DNA of 7,739 bases from Candidatus Kuenenia stuttgartensis (GTDB lineage: Bacteria > Planctomycetota > UBA1135 > UBA2386), in the NCBI GenBank assembly GCA_945861365.1, contig CAMAUH010000196.1, forward strand, positions 1 to 7,739, given 5' to 3'. How positions within the stretch are numbered: the stretch's first letter is position 1; each line of letters opens with the position of its first letter. Below the pieces are notes generated by a model. That model made no database searches, had not been told where the DNA came from, and was given only the letters and a program-made list of their open reading frames with translations. This document shows, in pieces, positions 1 through 5,968 of the stretch. The position numbers and the translations under genes are program-made.

Positions 1-333
1 CGCACCGTGTCGTTCGCGCTGCGGCCGCTCGCGGCGATGCGCGTCGAACTGCGCGGGGCATCCGAGCGGCCGATCCGCGACGCGTGGCCGGTCGCGTTCG
101 GCGTGACGATGCGCGGCCAGAGCGATCCGTTGGGCGCGCTGCTGCAGAGCCTGCGCAGCAAGGTGACCGCGACCTGGGCGCAACTCCGCACCGACGGCGA
201 CGGCCGGCTGCTGATCCCGTTCCTGCCGATCGAGGGCATGGTGCAGAAGGTGCGCATGCGCTGGGATGGCGGCGACTCGGCCGAGTTCCATCTCGCGGTG
301 AACGACGATTGGCAGACGCTGCATCCGCGCTGA
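1..333 (+). CDS. C-terminal part of an unrecognised protein, possibly with carboxypeptidase-regulatory-like beta-sandwich domains (5' truncated)
   Basis: The frame is open from the first base of the window (Arg-Thr before the GTG at 7) and ends with TGA at 331-333, so about 110 C-terminal residues are visible and the start lies outside. I do not recognise a family with confidence. The sequence is rich in short alternating hydrophobic/polar stretches (for example FALRPLAAMRVELRG, then FGVTMRG). It contains TDGDGRLLIPFLP, which resembles the T-D-x-(D/N)-G-R-F-x-(I/L)-x-x-LP turn of carboxypeptidase-regulatory-like Ig-fold repeats, common in large secreted planctomycete proteins. The tail is acidic/aromatic (NDDWQTLHPR). 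There is no membrane segment in the visible part. It lies 60 bases upstream of the amidohydrolase-like gene on the same strand. The domain assignment is inference; the reading frame is well supported by GC-rich third positions. Confidence 0.6.
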   Translation, partial: RTVSFALRPLAAMRVELRGASERPIRDAWPVAFGVTMRGQSDPLGALLQSLRSKVTATWAQLRTDGDGRLLIPFLPIEGMVQKVRMRWDGGDSAEFHLAVNDDWQTLHPR

Positions 334-393
334 CCGTCCCTCGCACTGTGGGCGCTTGCGCAGCGAGGCGCCGCCGCGGTATCCCGGTGCAGA

Positions 394-1311
394 ATGGCTG
401 CTCCGCTGCGTTCCCTGCCCGGCATCTGTGAAGTCGAGTACCTGCGCGGTGCCGGTGCCGCTGCGGACGCGGCACCCGACCTGTTCCTCGAAGTGGCGCA
501 CGGCGCCACGCGCGCGCACCACTTCGACGACCTGCGCGCGCAGCTGCGGGGCAGCTACGGCGATGGCCTGCGCGACTTCTTCTTCGTCAATACCGACGTC
601 GGCTCGCCCGAACTCGCGCGCGCGGTCGCGGCCCGCGTCGTCAAGAACCAGCCCCGCCGCACCGCGCTGGTCGTGCGCTGTCTGCTGCCGCGCACGTTCA
701 TCGACTGCAACCGCTGCATCGAACGCGGCGCGATCCCGCAAGCGCACCAGGCCGGCCAGATGACGCCCGGCATGCCGCCGTGGGTGACGGAACCCGCCGA
801 CCAGCAGCTGCTGCTCGATCGCTACTTCGCCTACCGCGACGTCGTCACCGCGGCCTTCGCCAGCGTGCGCGAGGGCGGCTTCACGCTGTTCGTGCACACC
901 TACGCGCCCCGCAGCATCGACGTCGTCGTCGACGCCGACATCGGCGCCAACCTGCGCGCGGCCTACGCGCCGGATCGCGTCGGCAGCTGGCCGCTGCGGC
1001 CGGCGGTGGACCTGATCACGCACGATCCCGACGGGCGCGAACTGGCGGCGACCGAACTGGCGCAGTGCACGCAGGCGGAGTTCACGGCGGCCGGCTTCGA
1101 GGTCGCGCGCAACTCGACCTACGCGCTGCATCCGATCACGCTGGCGCACGCGTTCGCGAGCCAACGGCCGCAGGCCACGCTGTGCCTCGAAGTGCGCCGC
1201 GACCTGCTGCTGCGCGAGTTCGTGCCGTTCGTCGAACTGCTGCCGGACCCGGCGGCGGTCGACCGCGCCGCGGCCCCGCTGGCCGCCGCGGTCAGTTCGC
1301 GCCTGCGCTGA
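394..1311 (+). CDS. N-formylglutamate amidohydrolase-like protein (FGase family, divergent)
   Basis: A 305-residue protein with the landmarks of the N-formylglutamate amidohydrolase family (PF05013) in the right order. These are EVAHGA at residues 33-38, in place of the family's PHSG-type metal-site loop. Then NTDVGSPELA from 66, matching the D-x-G-T stretch; RTFIDCNR at 100-107, matching R-x-x-I-D-x-N-R; FVHTY with His168, matching the D-x-H-S site; and NSTYALHP (240-247) followed by TLCLEVRRDLL (262-272), matching the N-x-P-Y and lqlEi-r elements. Classical members hydrolyse N-formyl-glutamate to glutamate and formate, the last step of one histidine-degradation route. No hut genes are nearby and the PHSG and DxHS motifs are altered, so the substrate is unknown; other members of this fold act on different acylated amino acids or peptides. 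It is probably cytoplasmic, with no signal peptide. The ATG at 394 is the first in-frame start before the conserved region but has no clear ribosome-binding site. Confidence 0.72.
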   Translation: MAAPLRSLPGICEVEYLRGAGAAADAAPDLFLEVAHGATRAHHFDDLRAQLRGSYGDGLRDFFFVNTDVGSPELARAVAARVVKNQPRRTALVVRCLLPRTFIDCNRCIERGAIPQAHQAGQMTPGMPPWVTEPADQQLLLDRYFAYRDVVTAAFASVREGGFTLFVHTYAPRSIDVVVDADIGANLRAAYAPDRVGSWPLRPAVDLITHDPDGRELAATELAQCTQAEFTAAGFEVARNSTYALHPITLAHAFASQRPQATLCLEVRRDLLLREFVPFVELLPDPAAVDRAAAPLAAAVSSRLR

Positions 1312-1325
1312 ATCGCGCGCGGCGG

Positions 1326-1354
1326 TTCCGAAGTCGCGGTCGGCGCGGCAGAAT
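1326..1354 (+). promoter_or_regulatory. Possible promoter for the CorA-like gene
   Basis: TTCCGA (1326-1331) and CAGAAT (1349-1354) are separated by 17 bases and end 17 bases before the GTG start at 1372. CAGAAT matches four of six positions of the sigma-70 -10 consensus; the -35 element is weak. A start site near 1361 would leave a 5' leader of only about ten bases, consistent with the lack of a Shine-Dalgarno sequence. This is pattern-based only. Confidence 0.22.
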
Positions 1355-1371
1355 CGCGCGCCCGTCTCCGC

Positions 1372-2457
1372 GTGACTTCGCCCACCCCACCTCCCGAGCC
1401 CACTTCACGCCGCCGCCGCCGCCGCGCCCCGCGCCAGATCGGCGTCTCGCCGAGCGTGCTGCAGGCGGCCCCCGACGCGCAGGCGACGCGCATCTCGGCG
1501 ACCGGCTTCGGCACCGCCGGCGTCACCGAACAGCAGGGCGTCGACCTCGCCAAGATCGAAGCGCTGCGCGCCAGCGCCGCGGTGGTGTGGATCGACATCG
1601 TCGGCCTCGCCGACATCGAGATCATCCGCCAGCTCGGCGAGCAGTTCGGTCTGCACCGCCTGGCACTCGAGGACGTCGTGCACGTCAACCAGCGCGCCAA
1701 GGTCGAGGAGTTCGACGACCACCTGTTCCTGGTGCTGCGCATGGTCGACCCGACCAAGGTGCACGAGACCGAGCAGTTCGCGATGTTCCTCGGCGAGAAC
1801 TTCGTGCTGACGTTCCAGGAACGCGCCGGCGACTGCTTCGGCATGGTTCGCTCGCGCTTGCGCGACGCGAAGGGGCAGATGCAGAAGCGCGGCGCCGACT
1901 ACCTCGCCTACGCGCTGCTCGACTCCGTCGTCGACGCGTACTTCCCGATGCTCGAGGAGATGGACGCGCGGCTCGAGACGATCGAGATCGAGATCCTCGA
2001 CCAGAAGGCGACCACCAACGCGGTGCCCGAACTGCACGGCGCGCGCCGCTGCCTGCTCGAGCTGCGCCGCGCGGTGTGGCCGCTGCGCGAAGCGATGAGT
2101 TCGCTGGTGCGCAGCGAGAACCGGCACTTCTCCAGTGACGTGCATCCGTACCTGCGCGACGTGTCGGACCACGTGGTGCAGCTGCTCGACCTGCTCGAGA
2201 ACTACCGCGAGATGACGGCGAGCTTGCTGGACCTGCACCTGTCGACGGTGAACCACCGGCTCAACGAGGTGATGAAGCTGCTGACGGTCATCTCGACGAT
2301 CTTCATCCCGCTGACGTTCCTGGTCGGGGTGTACGGCATGAACTTCGACTGGATGCCGGAGCTGCGGGTGTGGTGGGGCTATCCGACGGCGATGGCGGTG
2401 ATGATGGTGATCGCGTTCGGGATGCTGCGGCTGTTCCGCACGCGCGGTTGGGTGTGA
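1372..2457 (+). CDS. corA: CorA-family magnesium/cobalt transporter
   Basis: A 361-residue CorA-type channel (PF01544) that lets Mg2+, and often Co2+ or Ni2+, pass the cytoplasmic membrane as a pentamer. The diagnostic signature GMN is at 322-324 within VYGMNFDWMPEL, at the end of the first membrane helix (about 302-320). A second helix (about 335-353) is followed by a short basic cytoplasmic tail, FRTRGWV. The N-terminal cytoplasmic domain carries family hallmarks: WIDIVGL (73-79), HRLALEDVVHVNQRAKVEEF (95-114), FLVLRMV (119-125) and the long stalk helix running into TM1. The length is normal for the family. Translation most likely begins at GTG 1372, since no later start precedes the conserved region closely. 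The first 20 residues are Pro/Thr-rich and hold six arginines in a row (13-18), coded by a CGC/CGT run, which is unusual for CorA. It ends at TGA 2455-2457, convergent with the nuclease gene. It may be cotranscribed with the upstream genes or use its own promoter. Confidence 0.95.
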   Translation: MTSPTPPPEPTSRRRRRRAPRQIGVSPSVLQAAPDAQATRISATGFGTAGVTEQQGVDLAKIEALRASAAVVWIDIVGLADIEIIRQLGEQFGLHRLALEDVVHVNQRAKVEEFDDHLFLVLRMVDPTKVHETEQFAMFLGENFVLTFQERAGDCFGMVRSRLRDAKGQMQKRGADYLAYALLDSVVDAYFPMLEEMDARLETIEIEILDQKATTNAVPELHGARRCLLELRRAVWPLREAMSSLVRSENRHFSSDVHPYLRDVSDHVVQLLDLLENYREMTASLLDLHLSTVNHRLNEVMKLLTVISTIFIPLTFLVGVYGMNFDWMPELRVWWGYPTAMAVMMVIAFGMLRLFRTRGWV

Positions 2458-2458
2458 G

Positions 2459-2578
2459 ATGGTTGTGCGGGATGCGCGTTTTGGCTGCGCCCAGCCTCTC
2501 GAACGCGACGTGACGATCGTGCCCGGCCTCAACCCGGACCTGACCGTGACGCTGCAGGCGACCTCGACGCCGCGCTGA
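2459..2578 (+). pseudogene. 39-codon open frame, possible 3' remnant of a degraded gene
   Basis: An ATG at 2459 begins directly after the corA stop and runs to TGA 2576-2578. The last ~26 codons (from about 2501) read ERDVTIVPGLNPDLTVTL followed by QATSTPR. Almost every third base there is G or C and the pattern is beta-strand-like, as at the end of an Ig-like or carboxypeptidase-regulatory repeat. The first 14 codons (VVRDARFGCAQPL) are T-richer and look intergenic. It overlaps the 3' end of the nuclease gene by 50 bases on the opposite strand. It could be a true small gene, the stub of a deleted gene, or chance in GC-rich DNA; I favour a remnant but cannot prove it. Confidence 0.25.
2483..2496. 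terminator. Short hairpin between convergent genes
   Basis: GGCTG (2483-2487) and CAGCC (2492-2496) form a perfect 5-bp stem with a CGCC loop, 26 bases after the corA stop and 33 bases beyond the stop of the convergent nuclease gene. TTTT precedes it on the plus strand, which becomes AAAA after the stem on the minus strand, so there is no proper U-tract in either direction. The position fits a shared terminator, but the structure is weak. Confidence 0.22.
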
Positions 2579-3782
2579 CGCACGCGAGCACCGCCGCGAC
2601 GTCGACCCGCCGCGCGAACGCCACCACGCGCGCATGCAAGCACAGCTCCGCCGGCACCGCGCGCGCCGGCACGCACAGCACGTAGCGCGCTTCCCGCCGC
2701 AGCAGCTCGACCTTGCCGGCGAGCGCCCCCGCATCGCGCAGCCCCGCGATCTCGATCCACCAGGCATCACCATGCCCCTCGCCGCCACCGCGCCGCCGCA
2801 GCAGGAAGTCGGGGAACGCGAGCTGCTCGCCGCGCTGCAGCGGCACCGGTTCGCGCAGCAGTTCCCATTCCGGCGCCTGCACCGCGAGGTCGGCGGCGAA
2901 GCGCTGTTCGAGCTGGCTGTCGAACGCGCGCGGTTCGGGGCCGGGCAGCAGCGCGTCGTGCGAGGTGAGCACGAACGTGCCGTCGTGCGTGTTCCAGCGG
3001 CAGCGGGCGCGCAGTGCGAAGTGGCGCGCCCAGGGCAGCACCGGCAGCAGGTGCGCGAGGCGATGCGAAGCGCGCGCGTCGTGCGGCGGCGGTTGCCAGC
3101 GCAGCGTCGCGTTCGCCGTGTCGTGCCGCAGCACGCGGAAGTGCGCGCCGAGCAGCCACGCCGTGCGCAGCACGGTGCGCGAGTGTCCGCTGAGCGTCAG
3201 CGTCGCCGACGTTGCGGTGCGCAGCAGCGACTGCGCGATGGCGCGGTTGCAGGCGAGCAGCAGGTCGCTCGGCGAGGGTGGTGGCGACGGCCAGTGCAGC
3301 GTGCGCGCCTGCTCGAGGTCGGCGAACAGCAGCGTGTGCAGTGCGGTGGGCGACAGACCGTGGTGGCTCGCGACGTGGGCTAGCGCCTCGTCGCGCGAAC
3401 GCAGCGCGGCGGCGGCGAACAGTTCGCGGCGCAGGGTGCGGGATGCGGGAAGGCGGCGCGCAGGCGCGCTGGCGAGGTTCGAGGGAACGCGGTCCGGGCG
3501 CGCGTCGTTGCCGGAGCCGAGCGAACGGCGACGGCGCAGCGCATGCCGCAGCACCGCGCGCGCGATCGCCAGCTTGCGGCCGGCGCGCGGATCCGGGTCA
3601 CTGGCGCGCCAGCGGCGCTGCAGTTCGTGCTGCGGCCGGCCCGCGAACGCGTGCGCGTCGTGCAGCAGGTCGCGCAGCCACGGCAGGTCATGGGCCGTGC
3701 ACCACGTGGGGATCAGTTCGCCGTCCGCCAGCGTGCACGACAGCGAGCGGAGCGGGAGCGTTGCGAGTGAAGCGATGAACAC
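2529..3782 (-). CDS. DUF790 / Bax1-like nuclease, partner of an XPB-like protein
   Basis: A 417-residue protein matching the DUF790 family (PF05626), whose archaeal member Bax1 binds XPB helicase and cuts DNA. N-terminal part: LPLRSL (9-14), GELIPTW (21-27), then helices with HDLPWLRDLL and GRPQHELQRRW. Middle part: LLFADLEQARTLHW (151-164) and LLLACNRAIAQSLLRTA (174-190), matching the family's L-y-a-D-L and Y-N-x-A-L-x-q-x-L-L blocks. The C-terminal nuclease domain has DSQLEQRF (288-295), WELLREP (306-312), FPDF with Asp325, WIEIAGL with Glu344, and Lys357 in AGKVELLR. These supply a plausible PD-(D/E)XK-type active site, so the enzyme looks competent. The GTG start at 3782 fits because family homology begins within ten residues. 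It overlaps the upstream helicase-like frame by 95 bases, implying coupled translation. Residues after about 400 (Ser/Ala-rich) look like a non-family tail and lie antisense to the 2459-2578 frame. The family call is strong; the in vivo substrate is unknown. Confidence 0.85.
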   Translation of the reverse strand: MFIASLATLPLRSLSCTLADGELIPTWCTAHDLPWLRDLLHDAHAFAGRPQHELQRRWRASDPDPRAGRKLAIARAVLRHALRRRRSLGSGNDARPDRVPSNLASAPARRLPASRTLRRELFAAAALRSRDEALAHVASHHGLSPTALHTLLFADLEQARTLHWPSPPPSPSDLLLACNRAIAQSLLRTATSATLTLSGHSRTVLRTAWLLGAHFRVLRHDTANATLRWQPPPHDARASHRLAHLLPVLPWARHFALRARCRWNTHDGTFVLTSHDALLPGPEPRAFDSQLEQRFAADLAVQAPEWELLREPVPLQRGEQLAFPDFLLRRRGGGEGHGDAWWIEIAGLRDAGALAGKVELLRREARYVLCVPARAVPAELCLHARVVAFARRVDVAAVLACVSAASRSPAASRSGPG

Positions 3783-5034
3783 GGCCGACCTCCGCGGTGT
3801 CTTCTGCGATCAGTTCGTGCACGAGCCCGCCGTGGCGGATGCGCTGCAGGCGCGCGTTTCGCTGCCGTTCGCCGATGCCGCCGCCGACCAGGATGCCGAC
3901 GTCGGCGAGGCCTTCGGGCACGCCGAGGTCGAGCAGCCGCGGCCCGACCAGGCAATGCAGCGTGCCGCTGCGGAAGTCGTCGAGCAGCCGTTCGCGTTCG
4001 CCGCGCGCGAGTTCGGCGGTGATCGGTGCTACCAGGTGCGTGCGCGCGAGCTGGTAGGCGGACGCGCGGTCGGGCGTGAACACCAGCACGCGCTCGCCGC
4101 GGTGGCGCGTCAGCAGTTCGCCGCAGGCGTCGGCCTTGGCGGCGTTCCAGCTGGCGAGGCGCTGCGCCTGGTGCCACGCCAGCAGGGCAGGACGCCAGGC
4201 CGGTTCGTTGCGCGCCTCCTGCACGAACGTGCCGAAGCCGGCGGTCGGTCGGGCCGCGACGAACCGGTCGAACGCGGCGAGGAACGTGTGCCACGCGGTG
4301 TCGTGGTCCTGCCGTTCGGCGGCGGCGAGCGGCAGGTGCAGCTCGATGCGGCGCCACGGTGTTGGCGGATGGGCGAGCGCCAGCAGCGGTCCGAACTGCG
4401 CGGTCCACGACAGCATCGCCGGGTGGTGGGCGGTGGCGGCGAAGCCGAGCGTGTGTGCGCACGCGAGCTGGTCGACCAGCGCGGCCAGCGACGGTTGCGG
4501 CAGCAGGTCGAGCGCGTCGACGACGAGCAGTTCGTGCTGCGGTGCGCGGTGCGCGAACGTGCGCAGCGCTTCGGCCAGCGTGTGCACCGCCAGCGGGGCC
4601 GGCCCGCAGCGTTCGCGCAGCGCGCGCGACCACTCGTGTGCCGCACCGGTGTCGCGCGCGACGACCAGCGTGCGCGCGCGCGTGTGGTGCACCGCGGCGA
4701 GCACGAGGTCGATGCGTTCGGCCTCGGGCAGGCCGATCGCGAGGCCGGCACCGCCGTGCTGGCGCCACGGCAGCAGCGCGACCGGTGGCGGCGACGGGCT
4801 CGCCGGCAGTCGTTCCGTCGGCAGCGGCAGTGGCGTCAGTGCGTCGACGAAGGGTGTGCCGGCGGCCAGCAACGTGCGGCGTACGCGTGCGCGCAGGCCG
4901 GGCCGTGCGTGCAGCGTGCCTTCGGGCGTTGCGGTGAGGCCGTGGGGCGTGGGCAGGTGCGGCGGCCAGCCGCGCACGCGGAGTTGGTCGTGCCGCAGGT
5001 CGAGGATCGTGGGCGGGAGCGTGTCCATGCCCAT
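3688..5034 (-). CDS. XPB-like SF2 helicase with degenerate ATPase motifs (probable pseudo-helicase)
   Basis: A 448-residue protein, counted from ATG 5034, with the layout of short archaeal/bacterial XPB. It has an N-terminal damage-recognition-like domain (about 8-68: TILDLRHDQLRVRG to FVDALTP), helicase domain 1 (about 90-205), a thumb-like insert ending in an L-x-x-x-ER pattern (about 208-262) and helicase domain 2 (about 295-422), including VLVFT (316-320), ERERLLDDFRSG and AEDTAEV. The ATPase motifs are broken. The RPYQ Q-motif is replaced by a Pro/Ser run. Walker A reads LPEAERID (102-109) instead of LPTGxGKT, with Ile108 where Lys is needed. Motif II is DALD (173-176) instead of DExH. 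Motif III is AATAH (199-203) instead of TATP. Motif V lacks the E-G-x-D acids, and motif VI is QRNAR (391-395), keeping both arginines. The frame is intact, so this looks like a maintained ATPase-dead protein that may bind DNA or dock the nuclease, not a decaying gene. Other starts are TTG 5103 and ATG 5028; the two ATGs sit just ahead of the first domain. It is followed by the Bax1-like gene with a 95-base overlap. Confidence 0.78.
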   Translation of the reverse strand: MGMDTLPPTILDLRHDQLRVRGWPPHLPTPHGLTATPEGTLHARPGLRARVRRTLLAAGTPFVDALTPLPLPTERLPASPSPPPVALLPWRQHGGAGLAIGLPEAERIDLVLAAVHHTRARTLVVARDTGAAHEWSRALRERCGPAPLAVHTLAEALRTFAHRAPQHELLVVDALDLLPQPSLAALVDQLACAHTLGFAATAHHPAMLSWTAQFGPLLALAHPPTPWRRIELHLPLAAAERQDHDTAWHTFLAAFDRFVAARPTAGFGTFVQEARNEPAWRPALLAWHQAQRLASWNAAKADACGELLTRHRGERVLVFTPDRASAYQLARTHLVAPITAELARGERERLLDDFRSGTLHCLVGPRLLDLGVPEGLADVGILVGGGIGERQRNARLQRIRHGGLVHELIAEDTAEVGRVHRFTRNAPAPLAVVHAGGRRTDPHVVHGP

Positions 5035-5188
5035 GAGTGACACGAGGTCGTCAGCGGTCGCACGAATCCGTGCCCCAAGGTCGTCGCCACGGAGCTGATC
5101 CAAGAAGTGTGGTCATGCCGCGCCTTCGCCCTGCTGAAGATTCGCGCGGTAGTCTGTCCGAATTGCGCGTCGCCGTTCCCTCTCAGGT
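5035..5188. promoter_or_regulatory. Divergent promoter region between the XPB-like gene and the Uma2-family gene
   Basis: These 154 bases (85 if the XPB-like gene starts at TTG 5103) must carry promoters for both divergent genes. Part of it (about 5105-5188) is less GC-rich than the genes, with AAGATT, TAGTCT (5150-5155) and GAATTG as the only AT-leaning elements. TAGTCT could be a -10 for the plus-strand gene, but no good -35 sits 16-18 bases upstream. I see no clear operator or inverted repeat. The region is defined by gene orientation; the boxes are guesses. Confidence 0.35.
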
Positions 5189-5899
5189 ATGGCCCAACTC
5201 ATGACGACATCCCCCCGCGTTCCCGAGCTGTGTGCAGGCGATCGCCTGACCCGCGCCGAGTTCGAGCGGCGCTATGCCGCGATGCCGCACGTGAAGAAGG
5301 CCGAACTCATCGAGGGGGTCGTCTACATGGCATCCGCAGTTCGCTACGACCGGCACGGGTGGCCCGAGGGCGTCCTCGCTGCATGGTTGGTCTACTACAA
5401 CACGCTGACACCCGGTCTCGGGCGAGTGAGCAACTGCACGGTTCGCCTCGACCTCGACAACGAGCCGCAGCCGGACCTGATGCTGCGTCTTCCACCGGCG
5501 GTGGGTGGCGCCTCGCGGATCGATGCGGACGGCTACGTCGACGGCCCGCCCGAACTGGTGATCGAGGTCGCCGCGAGTTCAGTCAGCTACGACCTGCACC
5601 AGAAGCTCGGTGCCTACCGCCGCAACGGCGTTCGTGAGTACCTCGTGCATCGCGTCGACGACGGCGCGATCGACTGGTTCGTGCTGCGCGGTGGCGCCTA
5701 CGAACGGCAGGAACCTGATGCGCGCGGCCAGCTGCACAGCACCGTGTTCCCCGGACTCACGCTCGATGTCGCGGCGCTGCTGCGCGGCGACTTGCTGGCC
5801 CTGCGCGCCGCCGTGGAGGCCGGTGTGGCCGCGGCCGGCGCAGCGCACGCGGCGCTGGTGCAGCGGCTGGCGGCCGGCCAGGGCAGCGGCCCCGCCTGA
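5189..5899 (+). CDS. Uma2-family (DUF820) PD-(D/E)XK endonuclease
   Basis: A 236-residue protein of the Uma2/DUF820 family (PF05685), restriction-endonuclease-fold proteins found in many copies in planctomycete and cyanobacterial genomes; their physiological role is poorly defined. Family landmarks appear in order: TRAEFERRYAAMP (21-33), KAELIEGVVYMAS (37-49) with its conserved acid-glycine pair, LDLDNEPQPDLML (87-99) with Asp96, PELVIEVAASS (121-131) with Glu126, and DLHQKLGAYRRNGVREYLV (135-153) with Lys139. FVLRGGAYERQE (164-175) and FPGLTLDV (187-194) complete the usual ending. Asp96, Glu126 and Lys139 form the expected active site, so it appears intact. An Ala-rich helical tail (about 205-236) extends past the core. 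ATG 5189 has AGG only one base upstream; the in-frame ATG at 5201 is a reasonable alternative start. It is divergent from the XPB-like/Bax1-like pair and convergent with the downstream gene. Confidence 0.88.
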   Translation: MAQLMTTSPRVPELCAGDRLTRAEFERRYAAMPHVKKAELIEGVVYMASAVRYDRHGWPEGVLAAWLVYYNTLTPGLGRVSNCTVRLDLDNEPQPDLMLRLPPAVGGASRIDADGYVDGPPELVIEVAASSVSYDLHQKLGAYRRNGVREYLVHRVDDGAIDWFVLRGGAYERQEPDARGQLHSTVFPGLTLDVAALLRGDLLALRAAVEAGVAAAGAAHAALVQRLAAGQGSGPA

Positions 5900-5918
5900 C
5901 GCCGCGCGAAGCCCACGA

Positions 5919-5949
5919 ACCCGGTCATGCCGGGTGTGGCCTCGGCCAC
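5919..5949. terminator. Two adjacent GC-rich hairpins between convergent genes
   Basis: ACCCGG (5919-5924) pairs with CCGGGT (5930-5935) around a TCATG loop. Directly after it GTGGC (5936-5940) pairs with GCCAC (5945-5949) around a CTCG tetraloop. They fill much of the 69-base gap between the Uma2-family gene and the convergent TPR-like gene, where a bidirectional terminator would be expected. Neither stem is followed by a T-run on either strand, so intrinsic termination is unproven. Confidence 0.33.
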
Positions 5950-5968
5950 CACACTCCTTGGATCCGCT

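Noticed and set aside
1409..1426. CGC trinucleotide run as a possible repeat element
   Set aside because: It lies inside the corA coding region and simply encodes the arginine cluster; it is noted there, and no repeat copies are seen elsewhere.
780..2138. 452-codon plus-strand frame crossing the amidohydrolase/corA junction
   Set aside because: It is a shifted frame with an extremely arginine-rich product, spanning two well-supported genes and their intergenic gap.
1405..2760. 451-codon minus-strand frame antisense to corA
   Set aside because: It has repetitive His/Gln/Val/Arg composition and is a typical GC-rich antisense shadow; corA on the other strand carries the GMN signature and normal length.
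2713..5040. 775-codon open frame on the plus strand
   Set aside because: It is the antisense shadow of the XPB-like and Bax1-like genes. Its translation is Arg/Ser/Ala-rich with no recognisable domain, while both minus-strand frames match known families throughout.
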